From Hartmannibacter diazotrophicus (GTDB lineage Bacteria; Pseudomonadota; Alphaproteobacteria; Rhizobiales; Pleomorphomonadaceae): a stretch of DNA of 64,000 nt. Within the stretch, counting starts at the first letter, position 1. Every line of letters begins with the position of its first letter. The notes beneath the pieces are model-generated. The model did no database searches, had not been told where the DNA came from, and saw nothing but the letters and a program-made list of their open reading frames with translations. The translations under genes were made by a program, and so were the position numbers. Location of the stretch: the NCBI RefSeq assembly GCF_900231165.1, contig NZ_LT960614.1:618550-682549 (forward strand), given 5' to 3'. Shown one piece after another: positions 43,812 through 55,008 of this stretch.

Positions 43812-46619
43812 ATGTTCCAAGTCTTGAATTGCCTTGCCGTTGACCATGATCCGCAACTCGTTCTGGTTGCGGCCATTGTCTGCGCACTTTCAAGTCTTTC
43901 GGCCATCAACTTCATTCAGCGGGCAACCGCGTCCGATTCCGGGTCCAGGTGGCTCTGGGTCGCCAGCGGCGGCTTCATGGGCGGCGTCGGCATCTGGGCG
44001 ACCCATTCCATCGCGATGCTGGCCTATTCGGCCGCCGGCCCGATGGGCTTCAATCTCGGACTGACGGCCTGGTCGCTGGTGTCGGCGATCGGTATCTTCA
44101 CCGTCGGCATGGCGGCCAGCGTCATGGAGCGGGGGCGGCCCCTGTCCATGCTCGGCGGCGTCATGGCCGGGCTCGGCATCGGGGTGATGCATTTTCTCGG
44201 CATGCGGTCCATCGAGTTCGCCGGGACCATCGCCTGGGACAGGATCCTGGTGCTGGCCGCGCTTCTGATCGGCATGGTGTTCGGCGCGATCGCCTTCCGG
44301 ATCGCGACCAGCGGCGACAGCCGCAAGCACACGCTCATGGCCGCCCTGTTTCTGACCCTTGGCGTCGTCGGACTGCATTTCACCGCCATGGGCGCGGTGA
44401 TCGTCGTTCCCGATCCGAGCCGCAGCTTCGACTCGCTTGGCGTCTCGGCGTCGGTCCTCGCCCTGATCATGGCCATCACCGCGGCGGTCATGCTGCTCTT
44501 CAGCCTGCTCGTGTCCTTCGTCGGCGGCCGGTCGCAGCGCCGGGCCTCCAACCGCGACCTCTATTTCCGCCTCCTGGTCGAGGGCGTCACGGACTACGCG
44601 CTCTACATGCTGGATACCGACGGCAACGTGACGAACTGGAACTCCGGGGCGGAACGCATCGCCGGCTACAAGGCCGAGGAGATCGTCGGCCGGAATTTCG
44701 CTGACTTCTTCACGCCGATGGATCGGCGGTCCGGCCGGCCGCAGGAGGCCCTGCGCGCCACCCGCGAAGACGGCAAGTTCGAAGCCGAGAGCGAACTCAT
44801 TCGCCAGGACGGCACGGCCTTCTGGGCCCATATGGTCATCGACCCGATCTACCGGGCCGACGGAACCCTGATGGGCTACGCCAACATCACGCGCGACATC
44901 AGCCATCAGCGCGAGATCGACTTTTCCCTTGCGGAAACGCGGCGCAATCTCGACCTGGCGCTCTCGAACATGTCCCAGGGTCTCTGCCTTTTCGATGCCG
45001 ACGAAAAGCTGATGCTGGCCAATGCCCGATTCCTGGACATTTTCGACCTGTCACCGGACACGGTCCGCCCCGGTCTGTCCTTCTTCGATCTTGTTCGCAT
45101 GACCCACGCTGCAGGCACGTCCGAAATGGAATCGGCGCCTGAAGCGCATGAGGTCTACGAGCGCCATAGCGGTGCAATCAAGGCGGGGGAAACGGCGGCG
45201 GTGATCGAGGAATACCGGCCGGGCTGTTACCTCTCCATCATCCACAGGTCTCTGCCCGAGGGCGGCTTCGTGACGACCTTCGAGGACATCACCCAGCGCC
45301 GGAAATCCGAGCAGCAGATCGCCTTCATGGCCGAGCACGACCACCTCACCGGTCTGCCCAACCGCCCGGCCTTCAACAACTATGTCGATGACATGCTGGA
45401 GAAGGTGGTCAAGACCGAGGACAAGGTCGCGATACTCGGCATCGACCTCGACAAGTTCAAGGAGATCAACGATCTGCGCGGGCATTCCGTCGGCGATCAG
45501 GTTCTTTGCCGGCTGGCGGAACGGGTGAGCGCCGTTCTTCAGGACGACGAATTTTTCTGCCGCTTCGGTGGCGACGAATTCGCTGCGGTCAAGCGCATTG
45601 CAAGTGAGACGGAACTGAACGAATTCCTGGATCGTCTGGAGCAGACACTGCATGCATCGCTCCAGATCGACGATTTCGAGGTGGCGCCGCGCGCCAGCGT
45701 CGGCGTCGCGATTTTTCCCAATGACGGCACCAACCGCGAGCAGCTCATCAACAACGCCGACCTTGCGATGTATCGCGCCAAGGCGGCGCTGGGCCGCTTT
45801 GCCTGCTTCTACGAAGCGCGCATGGACGAGGCCGCCCGCAAGCGCCGGACGATGGCCCAGGCACTCTGGCGCGCGATAGAGCAACGCGAATTCGCCCTCT
45901 TCTACCAGGTTCAGAAATCCGTCAGCAGCGGCGAGATCACCGGCTACGAGGTGCTGCTGCGCTGGCATCATCCGGAGCGCGGGCTCGTCCCGCCCAGTGA
46001 ATTCATCCCGATCGCCGAGGAATGCGGCGCCATCGTCCCGATCGGCGAGTGGGTTCTGCGCGAGGCTTGCCGCCAGGCGGCAAGCTGGGCCGATCCTCAC
46101 AAGATCGCGGTCAATCTGTCGCCGGTTCAGCTGGCCCATGCCGATCTGCCCCGCCTCGTCCACGAGGTGCTGCTGGAAACCGGGCTCGCGCCGAACCGGC
46201 TGGAACTGGAGATCACCGAATCCACCATCATCGGCGACAAGGACCGGGCGCTTCATATGCTGCGGCAGGTGAAGGCGCTCGGCGTCACCATCGCCATCGA
46301 CGATTTCGGCACCGGCTATTCCTCGCTCGAAACCTTGCGCTCCTTCCCCTTCGACAAGATCAAGCTCGACGCGAGCTTCATGCGCGAGGCCGAGACGAGC
46401 CTGCAGGCCAAGGCCTTCATTCGCGCGATGCTCGCACTCGGTCGCAGCCTGACCGTTCCGGTTCTGGCCGAGGGCGTCGAGACATCCGTTCAGCTGGACA
46501 TCCTGCGCGCCGAAGGCTGCGACGAGGCGCAGGGCTACCTGCTCGGCCGGCCGGCGCCCTTCGAGACGGACGACGAAGTGGATGCGAACGGTCTCGTGGT
46601 CGAGCGCCTTACGGGCTGA
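43812..46619 (+). CDS. MHYT-PAS-PAS-GGDEF-EAL cyclic-di-GMP signalling protein
   Basis: A 935-residue inner-membrane sensor. An MHYT sensor domain (about 1-240) shows the repeated motifs THSIAML, MHFLGM and LHFTAMG, with about seven helices. Two PAS domains (about 255-480) follow, then GGDEF (FGGDEF near 587) and EAL. The GGDEF site is intact, but the RxxD inhibitory site position reads LQDD. The EAL motif reads EVLLRW near 713, a tolerated A-to-V change; LEITES, DDFGTGYSS, KLDASF and AEGVET are present. It probably makes and/or degrades cyclic-di-GMP in response to a gas or redox cue (inference). Confidence 0.93.
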   Translation: MFQVLNCLAVDHDPQLVLVAAIVCALSSLSAINFIQRATASDSGSRWLWVASGGFMGGVGIWATHSIAMLAYSAAGPMGFNLGLTAWSLVSAIGIFTVGMAASVMERGRPLSMLGGVMAGLGIGVMHFLGMRSIEFAGTIAWDRILVLAALLIGMVFGAIAFRIATSGDSRKHTLMAALFLTLGVVGLHFTAMGAVIVVPDPSRSFDSLGVSASVLALIMAITAAVMLLFSLLVSFVGGRSQRRASNRDLYFRLLVEGVTDYALYMLDTDGNVTNWNSGAERIAGYKAEEIVGRNFADFFTPMDRRSGRPQEALRATREDGKFEAESELIRQDGTAFWAHMVIDPIYRADGTLMGYANITRDISHQREIDFSLAETRRNLDLALSNMSQGLCLFDADEKLMLANARFLDIFDLSPDTVRPGLSFFDLVRMTHAAGTSEMESAPEAHEVYERHSGAIKAGETAAVIEEYRPGCYLSIIHRSLPEGGFVTTFEDITQRRKSEQQIAFMAEHDHLTGLPNRPAFNNYVDDMLEKVVKTEDKVAILGIDLDKFKEINDLRGHSVGDQVLCRLAERVSAVLQDDEFFCRFGGDEFAAVKRIASETELNEFLDRLEQTLHASLQIDDFEVAPRASVGVAIFPNDGTNREQLINNADLAMYRAKAALGRFACFYEARMDEAARKRRTMAQALWRAIEQREFALFYQVQKSVSSGEITGYEVLLRWHHPERGLVPPSEFIPIAEECGAIVPIGEWVLREACRQAASWADPHKIAVNLSPVQLAHADLPRLVHEVLLETGLAPNRLELEITESTIIGDKDRALHMLRQVKALGVTIAIDDFGTGYSSLETLRSFPFDKIKLDASFMREAETSLQAKAFIRAMLALGRSLTVPVLAEGVETSVQLDILRAEGCDEAQGYLLGRPAPFETDDEVDANGLVVERLTG

Positions 46620-46714
46620 GGCCCATCGAAAGCGGAACGTGCCACGAAGTCCGGGGCTTCGTTTTGAGGATGCGCTCGTCGATCATCTGGGGATCGTCGG
46701 TTCTGGCGGCGTGA

Positions 46715-49582
46715 ATGCCCGTCTCGAAGCTGATAGGGTTCGCCCTTTCCAAGCTCGAGCCCAGCCGATTGCGTATGACCCTGACCGCCCCTTTGCCGCA
46801 GAGCGAATTCGACGAGCCGAACCAGGACGAGGCGGCCGTCGCCGCGGTCGGGCCGCAGGATGAGGCCGAGGCGGCTCCGGTCGGCCACATCACGCCCGTG
46901 ATGCAGCAGTTCGTCGAGATCAAGGCGGCCAATCCCGACAGCCTGCTCTTCTTCCGCATGGGCGACTTCTACGAGATGTTCTTCGGCGATGCCGAGGTGG
47001 CGAGCCGTGCGCTCGGCATCACGCTGACGAAGCGCGGCAAGCATCTCGGCGAGGACATCCCGATGTGCGGCGTGCCGGTGCATGCCGCCGACGACTATCT
47101 CCAGCGCCTCATCGCCTTGGGCCATCGGGTCGCCGTCTGCGAACAGCTCGAGGATCCGGCCGAAGCTCGCAAGCGCGGCTCCAAGGCGGTCGTCCGGCGC
47201 GACGTCATCCGTCTCGTGACGCCCGGCACGATCACCGAGGACAATCTCCTCGATGCCCGGCGCTCCAATTATCTCGCCTCTGTCGCAAGGACCAAGGCCG
47301 GAGCGGAGGGCGCGGGGGACCGTTTCGCAGTCGCCTTCGCCGACATGTCGACCGGCGCCTTCCGGGTGCTGGAAGTCGAAGGCGGGGGGCTTGCCGCTGC
47401 AATTGCGCGGATCGAGCCGCGCGAACTGCTGATCCCGGACTCGATCATTGGCGACGACGACCTGAAGCCCCTCTGGCGCCAGTCCGGCGCGGCAAGCGTG
47501 CCGACCCCTCGCGCCTTCTTCGATGGTGCGACGGCCGGCGATCGCCTCGCCGCCTATTTTGGCGTTGCCTCGCTCGATGCCTTCGGCCGCTTCACCCGGC
47601 TGGAGCTCCAGGCGGCAAGCGCCGTCATCGCCTATCTCGACAAGACCCAGATCGGCCAGCGCCCGCCGCTCGACCCGCCGGCCCGCGAGGGCGAGACCGG
47701 CATCATGTCGATCGATGCGGCAACGCGCGCCAATCTGGAACTGGCGCGCACTCTGTCCGGCGAACGGCGCGGCAGCCTTTTGTCGGTGATCGACCGCACC
47801 GTCACCGGCGCCGGCGCACGTCTCCTGGCCGAACGCCTGGCCGCGCCGCTGACCGATCCGGAAGCGATCCGCCACCGGCTTGACGCGGTGGACCTTTTCC
47901 TGCGTGAACCGGCGCTTCGCGCCGACATCTCCCGGCGCCTTTCTGCCGCTCCCGACATGGCCCGCGCGCTCACCCGCCTCGTCATGGGACGCGGCGGTCC
48001 GCGCGACATGCGGGCGATCGGGGAAGGGCTGGAGGCCGCCGCCGGCGTTCTGAGGCGACTGGCCGAGATCGAGCTTCCCGGCGAGGAGATCGCCGCGGCG
48101 CTTGCCTCGCTGGCGAGTGCGCCGCATGGCCTTGCCGGGGATCTTGCCGCCGCGCTCGACGATGACTTGCCGCTTTTGAAGCGCGACGGCGGTTTCGTAC
48201 GCACGGGCTATCGCGCCGACCTCGACGAGACCCGCTCGCTGCGGGATGAAAGCCGCCGCGTCATCGCCTCGTTGCAGGCGACCTATGTCGATCTGTCCGG
48301 GATCAAGTCCCTCAAGATCAAGCACAACAACGTGCTTGGCTATTTTGTCGACATCGGCCCGAACCACGCCGCCGCGATGATGGCCGCGCCGCTCAACGAG
48401 ACCTTCATCCACCGCCAGACGCTCGCCAACGCCGTCCGTTTTTCGACCGTCGAACTCGGCCAGCTCGAAGGGCGGATCGCCAGTGCCGGCGAACGCTCTC
48501 TGGCGATCGAAATGCAGGTCTTTGGAGAACTCTCTGCGGCCATCGAGCGGGAGGCCGCTGCGATCAAGCGCGCCGCCGAGGCGCTCGCCGTCATCGACGT
48601 GGCAAGCGCCCTCGCAACGCTTGCCGACGAGCGGGGCTATTGCCGTCCGAAGGTGGACGACAGCTTCGCCTTCCACATCGAGGCCGGGCGCCATCCGGTC
48701 GTGGAGGACGTGCTGCGCACGGAAGGCCAGAGCTTTGTCGCCAACGACAGCGACATCGGCCCGTCGGCGGAAACGGGCGCGCCCGATGGCGGCCGCATCT
48801 GGCTGATCACCGGTCCGAACATGGCGGGTAAGTCGACCTTCCTGCGCCAGAACGCCCTGATCGCGGTCCTGGCGCAGATGGGCTCCTTCGTGCCCGCGAA
48901 ATCCGCCCATATCGGCACCGTCGATCGTCTCTTCAGCCGCGTTGGCGCCGCCGATGATCTGGCCCGTGGCCGCTCCACCTTCATGGTCGAGATGATCGAG
49001 ACGGCGGCGATCCTCAATCAGGCCGGACCGCGCGCGCTTGTCATCCTCGACGAGATCGGGCGCGGCACGGCGACCTTCGACGGTCTGTCCATCGCCTGGG
49101 CGACGATCGAGCACCTGCATGCGGTCAACCGCTCGCGCGCGCTTTTTGCCACCCACTATCACGAACTGACGGCCCTGTCGGAACGGCTGGAGCGGATCGT
49201 CAACGCGACGGTCAAGGTGCGCGAATGGAAGGGCGATGTCGTCTTCCTGCACGAGATCGTGCCGGGCGCCGCCGATCGCTCCTACGGCATCCAGGTCGCA
49301 AGGCTTGCCGGCCTGCCGCCGGCCGTCGTCGACCGGGCGAAGTCCGTCCTGGCGGAACTGGAAAAGTCGGGCGGCTCGGCGCCGGCCTCGCTCATCGACG
49401 ATCTGCCGCTCTTCACCGCCGCGCGCCGTGCGCCCCGTCGGGAGGAGGCGCCGGAGGACATGCCGAAGGTGCTGGAAATGCTCGATGGCCTGTCGCCGGA
49501 CGACCTCTCGCCGCGCGAGGCCCTGGAGATGCTTTATTCACTGAAGGCGGAGCGTCTGCGGGAAAAGCGGAAGGCCGATTGA
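46715..49582 (+). CDS. mutS: DNA mismatch repair protein MutS
   Basis: A 955-residue mismatch-recognition ATPase. [15 protein letters not shown] contains the Phe-x-Glu mismatch-wedge motif; the Walker A is GPNMAGKST near 700 and Walker [10 protein letters not shown] follows. Slightly longer than the E. coli protein (853). ATG 46715 is listed; ATG 46775 is also possible, and neither has a strong ribosome site. Ends in a 10-bp hairpin terminator. Confidence 0.96.
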   Translation: MPVSKLIGFALSKLEPSRLRMTLTAPLPQSEFDEPNQDEAAVAAVGPQDEAEAAPVGHITPVMQQFVEIKAANPDSLLFFRMGDFYEMFFGDAEVASRALGITLTKRGKHLGEDIPMCGVPVHAADDYLQRLIALGHRVAVCEQLEDPAEARKRGSKAVVRRDVIRLVTPGTITEDNLLDARRSNYLASVARTKAGAEGAGDRFAVAFADMSTGAFRVLEVEGGGLAAAIARIEPRELLIPDSIIGDDDLKPLWRQSGAASVPTPRAFFDGATAGDRLAAYFGVASLDAFGRFTRLELQAASAVIAYLDKTQIGQRPPLDPPAREGETGIMSIDAATRANLELARTLSGERRGSLLSVIDRTVTGAGARLLAERLAAPLTDPEAIRHRLDAVDLFLREPALRADISRRLSAAPDMARALTRLVMGRGGPRDMRAIGEGLEAAAGVLRRLAEIELPGEEIAAALASLASAPHGLAGDLAAALDDDLPLLKRDGGFVRTGYRADLDETRSLRDESRRVIASLQATYVDLSGIKSLKIKHNNVLGYFVDIGPNHAAAMMAAPLNETFIHRQTLANAVRFSTVELGQLEGRIASAGERSLAIEMQVFGELSAAIEREAAAIKRAAEALAVIDVASALATLADERGYCRPKVDDSFAFHIEAGRHPVVEDVLRTEGQSFVANDSDIGPSAETGAPDGGRIWLITGPNMAGKSTFLRQNALIAVLAQMGSFVPAKSAHIGTVDRLFSRVGAADDLARGRSTFMVEMIETAAILNQAGPRALVILDEIGRGTATFDGLSIAWATIEHLHAVNRSRALFATHYHELTALSERLERIVNATVKVREWKGDVVFLHEIVPGAADRSYGIQVARLAGLPPAVVDRAKSVLAELEKSGGSAPASLIDDLPLFTAARRAPRREEAPEDMPKVLEMLDGLSPDDLSPREALEMLYSLKAERLREKRKAD

Positions 49583-49612
49583 GGCGAGCGGCGGATGCCT
49601 TCGTCACGTCAA

Positions 49613-49650
49613 AGGGCGGAACACCCCGGTTGCCCGGATTGTTCCGCCCT
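49613..49650 (+). terminator. Terminator after mutS
   Basis: AGGGCGGAAC (49613-49622) pairs perfectly with GTTCCGCCCT (49641-49650) over an 18-base loop, 31 bases after the mutS stop. It also faces the end of the DUF1236 gene. No long T run follows. Confidence 0.6.
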
Positions 49651-49709
49651 GACCGCCGACCGCATGAGAGGGGAAGCGGCCGGCCACTTTGCTGCGAGCC
49701 GTTGATCCC

Positions 49710-50114
49710 TTACTGGACCACCTGGACGACGACTCGCGTGTTCGGATCGACGATCACCCGCTGCTGGTTGACCACCGCATAGGCGTAGTCGGGGTTGTCG
49801 GGAACGTTGTAGAGCACCACCTGCTGCGGCAGCGGCTGGCCGATGACGACCGGCTGCTGGATGGTGACCGGCGGGGGCGGCGGCTGCTGGACCACATAGG
49901 TCTGGACGGTCTCCGGCGGCGAAGCGACGGTGCCGACGATGGCACCGGCCACACCGCCCACGGCCGCACCCACGGGGCCGCCGACGACGGCGCCGGTCAC
50001 GGCACCTCCGGCTGCTCCGGTCACGGTTCCGTTGGCTGCGGAGGCGGAAGAAACGCCCAGCGCCATGCCGGCGGCAAGAGCGGTGGCGAGCAGAGTAACA
50101 TTCTTGGTCTTCAT
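49710..50114 (-). CDS. DUF1236 periplasmic protein
   Basis: A 134-residue exported protein. The signal peptide covers about 1-26 (cleavage near ASAAN). A glycine/alanine/valine zipper-like segment (29-62) follows, then a proline stretch and the C-terminal motif VVNQQRVIVDPNTRVVVQVV typical of DUF1236. Widespread in rhizobia, function unknown. ATG 50114 is preferred over an upstream in-frame ATG at 50150. Confidence 0.85.
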   Translation of the reverse strand: MKTKNVTLLATALAAGMALGVSSASAANGTVTGAAGGAVTGAVVGGPVGAAVGGVAGAIVGTVASPPETVQTYVVQQPPPPPVTIQQPVVIGQPLPQQVVLYNVPDNPDYAYAVVNQQRVIVDPNTRVVVQVVQ

Positions 50115-50439
50115 CGTTTGGCTCCCTTTTGTGTTGAGCGCGATGAGCAAGAAATTCGCGGGCTCCCGCCAAGTTCCAAAATTTTTATTTTCGCCGCAAA
50201 GTGATGGCGGCTTCGTGTCATTCAGTCTTTCTTTGTGAACAGTAGGCTATCATGGGCATGACTTCCGCCCCGATCGGGAACTCTTGGCGTTCACCTGTTG
50301 CCGCAAGATGGCCCTTGCTCAGGGGGGCGGCCATGCGTTGGTCGGGGCTGGAAGTCTCGGCAGCGAGTCCCTATAACGCCGCTGCTGGATGGTAAACTCT
50401 GTTGCGTGAAGCGCTTCGCCTGATTCCCTGGAAGATTTG
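50115..50439. other. Divergent intergenic region of DUF1236 gene and glnD
   Basis: About 325 bases with no gene. The part near the DUF1236 gene is A/T-rich (AAATTTTTATTTT), a likely promoter zone. A small GCCGC...GCGGC inverted repeat lies around 50190-50210. Nothing else is recognisable. Confidence 0.45.
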
Positions 50440-53241
50440 ATGTCCCGAATTCCTGCCAATGATCCGCTCTTTGACGAAGACGCTCTGCGCCGTGAAATCG
50501 ATGCGATCTGGGACAAATCATCTTCTCTCGACGTCGCCCGCAAGGACGTGCTCGCGCTCCTGAAACGCACCAATGCCGACGCCCGCGAGGCCGCGCGTGA
50601 ACAGCTGACGAGCGAGCGCAAGGGGACGCTTTGCGCCAAGCGCATCTCGCATCTGACCGACCGGCTGATCCGGGTGATCTACGATTTCGCCATCGAGAAG
50701 GTCTATCCGGTCGACAACCCGTCGGCCGCCGAGCATATGGCGGCCGTTGCGGTCGGCGGCTACGGACGCGGCCTGCTGGCGCCGGGCTCCGACATCGACC
50801 TCCTCTTTCTCCTGCCCTACAAGCAGACCCCCTGGGGCGAAAGCGTCGTCGAGTTCATCCTGTACATGCTCTGGGACATGGGGCTGAAGGTCGGCCATGC
50901 GACGCGCCGCCTCGACGAATGCATTCGCCTGTCCAAGCAGGACATGACCATCCGCACCTCGATCCTCGAGGCGCGGCTCCTCTTCGGCGACGACACGCTG
51001 TTCAAGGATCTCGTCCAGCGCTTCCGCTCCGAGGTCGTGGCCGGTTCGTCCCGGGAATTCATCCAGGCCAAGCTGTCCGAGCGTGACGAGCGCCACAAGC
51101 GGCAGGGCCAGTCGCGCTATCTGGTCGAACCCAACATCAAGGAGAGCAAGGGCGGGCTTCGCGACCTGCACACGCTCTTCTGGATCGCCAAATATCACTA
51201 CGAGGTGCAGAGCGGCGAGGAACTGGTGCGCCTCGGCGTCTTCTCGCGCTCCGAATATCAGCGCTTCAAGAAGGGCGAGGACTTCCTCTGGGCCGTGCGC
51301 TGCAACCTGCACTTCCTGACGCGCAAGGCCGAGGACCGCCTCAGCTTCGACGTCCAGCGCGACGTCGCCCGCCTGCTCGGTTACCAGGCCCGTTCCGGCC
51401 TGACCGATGTCGAGCGCTTCATGAAGCACTACTTTCTCGTCGCCAAGGACGTCGGCGACCTGACGCGCATCTTCTGTGCCGCCCTTGAGGCGACGGAGGT
51501 CAAGTCCGAGCCGATCCTCGACCGGGTGCTGGGCAAGCTGGCGATCGGTCGCCGCGGGCGGCGCAAGGACAAGGAGGAAGCCATCGGCGATCTCCTCGTC
51601 GAGAACAACCGCCTCCTTCATCGCGACGAGGAGATCTTCGACCGCGACCCGGTCGCTCTCATCCGGGTCTTCCACCTCGCCGACCGGCAGGACTATGCCT
51701 TCCATCCCGAGCTCCTGAAGCTCATCACCCGCAAGCTGAAGCTGGTGAACACGGAGCTGCGCGAAAACGAGGAAGCCAACCGGCTCTTCCTGGAAATCCT
51801 CTGCTCGCCCCGCCATCCGGAAAAAATTCTGCGCGACATGAACGAGGTCGGCCTGCTCGGCCGCTTCATTCCCGAGTTCGGCAAGGTCGTCGCGATGATG
51901 CAGTTCAACATGTATCATCACTATACGGTCGACGAGCACACGCTGCGCTGCATCGGCATCCTGTCGGACCTGGAAAACGGCCGCGAGCCGGAGCGCCATC
52001 CGCTGGCAACCCAGCTCCTGAAGGCGGGCACGCTCAATCGCAAGGTGCTCTATTTCGCCCTCTTCCTGCACGACATCGCCAAGGGTCGCCCGGAGGATCA
52101 TTCGATCGCCGGGGCAAAGGTCGCCCGCAAGCTCTGCCCGCGTTTCGGTTTCAGCACCAGCGAGACCGACCTCATTGCCTGGCTCGTCGAGCAGCATCTG
52201 ACGATGTCGATGACGGCCCAGTCGCGCGATCTCGCCGACCGCAAGACCATCCGCGACTTTGCCGGCGTCGTGCAGTCGATCGACCGGCTGAAGCTGCTCG
52301 TGGTCCTAACGATCGCCGATATCCGCGGCGTCGGTCCGGGCGTCTGGACGGGCTGGAAGGGCCAGCTTCTGCGCACGCTTTACTACGAGACCGAGCCCTA
52401 TCTTCTCGGCGGGCACTCGCAGATTTCGCGCGAGCGGCGGGTCGAGGCCGCGCGCGCCGAGCTGTTCGGTGCGCTTGCCGACTGGCCGGAGGCCGAGCGC
52501 CACGCCTATGTCGCGCGGCACTATCCGCCCTATCTTCTGCGCGTCGATCTCGAAGCCAAGCTGCTCCACGCCGCGATCATCCGCAAGGTCGACCGCGAGA
52601 AGAAGCGCCTTGCCACCGGCTTCACGCTGAAGCCCTTCGAGGGCACCACCGAGATCACCGTGGTCGCGCCCGACAACACGCGCCTGCTCTCCACGATCGC
52701 CGGGGCCTGCACGGTGGCGGGCGGCAACATCGTCGATGCGCAGATCTTTACCACCACCGACGGCATGGCGCTCGACACGATCATGATCTCGCGCGAGCTT
52801 TCCGCCGACGCCGACGAGAGCCGTCGTGCCGAGCGTATCACCTCGCTGATCGAGGCGACGCTGGAAGGCCGCGAGAAGCTCCCCGAGAGCGTTGCCCGCA
52901 AGGTGGCGACGCGCCGGCCGACCAAGGCCTTCGCGCTCGAGACCCAGGTGACCCTCGACAACACTCTGTCGGACCGCTTCACCGTCATCGAGGTCTCCGG
53001 CCTCGACCGTGCCGGCCTGCTCTTCGACCTGACGCGCATGCTGTCCGATCTGAACCTCAATATCGCCTCGGCCCACATCGCGACCTTTGGCGAACGCGCG
53101 GTGGACGTCTTCTATGTGACCGATCTCATGGGCCACAAGGTCCTGACGACCGGCCGCCAGGGCGCCATCCGCCGCCGCATGACCCAGGCCTTCGACGGCG
53201 TGCCGGAGGCAAAGGCGGTTCCAAAGAAGCAGGTGGCGTGA
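50440..53241 (+). CDS. glnD: Bifunctional [protein-PII] uridylyltransferase/uridylyl-removing enzyme
   Basis: A 933-residue nitrogen-status sensor. The nucleotidyltransferase domain has GGYGRGLLAPGSDIDLL near 105-121. The HD domain (HDIAKGR near 545) removes UMP. Two C-terminal ACT domains (about 735 and 850; ITVVAPDNTRLLSTIAGA and DRFTVIEVSGLDRAGLLFDLTRML) sense glutamine. It uridylylates PII proteins when glutamine is low. ATG 50440 is preferred over a TTG three bases upstream. Normal length; followed by murJ. Confidence 0.97.
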   Translation: MSRIPANDPLFDEDALRREIDAIWDKSSSLDVARKDVLALLKRTNADAREAAREQLTSERKGTLCAKRISHLTDRLIRVIYDFAIEKVYPVDNPSAAEHMAAVAVGGYGRGLLAPGSDIDLLFLLPYKQTPWGESVVEFILYMLWDMGLKVGHATRRLDECIRLSKQDMTIRTSILEARLLFGDDTLFKDLVQRFRSEVVAGSSREFIQAKLSERDERHKRQGQSRYLVEPNIKESKGGLRDLHTLFWIAKYHYEVQSGEELVRLGVFSRSEYQRFKKGEDFLWAVRCNLHFLTRKAEDRLSFDVQRDVARLLGYQARSGLTDVERFMKHYFLVAKDVGDLTRIFCAALEATEVKSEPILDRVLGKLAIGRRGRRKDKEEAIGDLLVENNRLLHRDEEIFDRDPVALIRVFHLADRQDYAFHPELLKLITRKLKLVNTELRENEEANRLFLEILCSPRHPEKILRDMNEVGLLGRFIPEFGKVVAMMQFNMYHHYTVDEHTLRCIGILSDLENGREPERHPLATQLLKAGTLNRKVLYFALFLHDIAKGRPEDHSIAGAKVARKLCPRFGFSTSETDLIAWLVEQHLTMSMTAQSRDLADRKTIRDFAGVVQSIDRLKLLVVLTIADIRGVGPGVWTGWKGQLLRTLYYETEPYLLGGHSQISRERRVEAARAELFGALADWPEAERHAYVARHYPPYLLRVDLEAKLLHAAIIRKVDREKKRLATGFTLKPFEGTTEITVVAPDNTRLLSTIAGACTVAGGNIVDAQIFTTTDGMALDTIMISRELSADADESRRAERITSLIEATLEGREKLPESVARKVATRRPTKAFALETQVTLDNTLSDRFTVIEVSGLDRAGLLFDLTRMLSDLNLNIASAHIATFGERAVDVFYVTDLMGHKVLTTGRQGAIRRRMTQAFDGVPEAKAVPKKQVA

Positions 53242-53301
53242 AGCGGTGGCATCGCGTATCGAAGCGTCAGACGCATTCTGCTCTTCACCGGTGCCCGCCT
53301 C

Positions 53302-54870
53302 ATGAATCTGTTGAAAAACTTCGCCACCGTCGGCATGGCGACCATGGTGAGCCGGGTTCTTGGCTTCGTCCGCGATGTCTTCATGGCGCAGATGCTCGGC
53401 TCCGGCCCGATGGCCGATGCCTTCTTCGTCGCCTTCCGCCTGCCCAATCTCTTCCGCCGGCTCTTCGCCGAAGGTGCGTTCAACGCTGCCTTCGTGCCGC
53501 TGTTCGCCCGCGCGGTCGAGGAGGGGGGCGATGAAAAGGCGAGACAGTTCGCCGAAGAGGTTCTGGCAAGCCTTCTCTTCACGCTGCTGATCCTGACCGC
53601 AGTCGCGGAACTCGCGATGCCTGCGCTCGTCTATGCGCTGGCGCCGGGCTTTGCCGACGACGCGGCGAAGTTCGATCTTGCGACCGGCATGACGCGGATC
53701 ATGTTTCCGTATCTGATGTGCATGTCGCTGACGGCGATGGCCTCGGGCATGCTGAACTCGATGGGCCGCTTCGCGCTCGCCGCCTTCGCCCCCTCGCTGC
53801 TCAACGTCGTCTTCGTCATCGCACTGACCTTTATATGGTTCTCCGGCGCGGCGGGCACGTCCGAGGCCGCCTTCGTCCTTTCGTGGGCCGTCTTCATCGC
53901 CGGATTTGTCCAGCTTCTCAGTCTCGTCATCGGGCTGAGGATGATTGATTTCTCGCTGAAGCTCCGGCGCCCGCGCCTGACGCCGGGCGTCAGGCGTCTG
54001 CTCGTCCTCGGCCTTCCGGGCGTCGTTGCTGGCGGCATCACCCAGATCAACATCGTCGTCGGGACGATCATCGCCTCCAACCAGGAGAGCGCCGTCAGCT
54101 TTCTCTATTACGCCGACCGGCTCTACCAGCTGCCGCTCGGCATCGTCGGTGTCGCGATCGGTGTCGTGCTACTGCCGGATCTGACGCGCCAACTGCGCTC
54201 AAAAACGCCGGAAACGGCGCTGCACACCCAGAACCGGGCGCTGGAATTCTCCATGGCGCTCACCCTGCCGGCGACCGTGGCGCTGGCCGTGATCCCGGTC
54301 GAGATCATCCGCGTCCTCTTCGAGCGCGGCGCCTTCGGTCCCGAGGACAGCGTCGCGACCGGCCATGCCCTTGCCGCCTACGCTCTCGGTCTGCCGGCCT
54401 TCGTCGCCATCAAGGTTCTCCAGCCGGCCTATTTCGCCCGCGAGGACACGAAGACGCCGACGATTTACGCCGGCATCTCCATGGTGGTGAACGTGGTGCT
54501 GGCGATTGCGCTTTTTTCGGCCTTCGCCCACGTCGGCATCGCGGCGGCAACGACCGTCGCGGCCTGGGTGAACGTCGGACAGCTCACCCTCGGGCTCGTC
54601 CGTCGCGGCGAGTTCGTCTTCGATACCTTGCTCGTCAAGCGCCTGCCCCTGATGCTGCTGGCGAGCCTCCTGATGGGAGCGGGGCTCTATCTCGGTGCAA
54701 GGCAGCTCGATCCCTGGCTGACGCCCTCGGCGGGGCTGCTCACCTGTACTCTCGCGCTTATGGGCCTCGTTCTTCTCGGCATGGTGCTCTTTGCGCTCTT
54801 TGCCATCCTGACCGGTGCCATCGACGTGAAGCGCTACGGCAGGATGATTTTCGCGCGCGGCAAGGGCTGA
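53302..54870 (+). CDS. murJ: Lipid II flippase MurJ
   Basis: A 522-residue polytopic protein of the MOP exporter superfamily, with about 14 hydrophobic helices. The family opening MSRVLGFVRDVFMAQMLG is present (MVSRVLGFVRD near 15-25), as is the RLFAEGAFNAAFVP motif near 53-66. It flips lipid II to the periplasm for peptidoglycan synthesis. It follows glnD at 60 bases, the order typical of alphaproteobacteria. Confidence 0.96.
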   Translation: MNLLKNFATVGMATMVSRVLGFVRDVFMAQMLGSGPMADAFFVAFRLPNLFRRLFAEGAFNAAFVPLFARAVEEGGDEKARQFAEEVLASLLFTLLILTAVAELAMPALVYALAPGFADDAAKFDLATGMTRIMFPYLMCMSLTAMASGMLNSMGRFALAAFAPSLLNVVFVIALTFIWFSGAAGTSEAAFVLSWAVFIAGFVQLLSLVIGLRMIDFSLKLRRPRLTPGVRRLLVLGLPGVVAGGITQINIVVGTIIASNQESAVSFLYYADRLYQLPLGIVGVAIGVVLLPDLTRQLRSKTPETALHTQNRALEFSMALTLPATVALAVIPVEIIRVLFERGAFGPEDSVATGHALAAYALGLPAFVAIKVLQPAYFAREDTKTPTIYAGISMVVNVVLAIALFSAFAHVGIAAATTVAAWVNVGQLTLGLVRRGEFVFDTLLVKRLPLMLLASLLMGAGLYLGARQLDPWLTPSAGLLTCTLALMGLVLLGMVLFALFAILTGAIDVKRYGRMIFARGKG

Positions 54871-55008
54871 GAAACGGCTGGCGGACGAGAGCGGACCGGG
54901 ATGCGCCAATTTTATCGGCGCGTCCGCCCTTTGTGCCCTTGAACCTTCGCCCGCCTTTCTCCATAAACCGCGGACTTTCAATAAAAACCCTCGATGAGAG
55001 GCTTCAAG

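Noticed and set aside
46535-49252. 905-codon minus frame opposite mutS
   Set aside because: Shadow of mutS.
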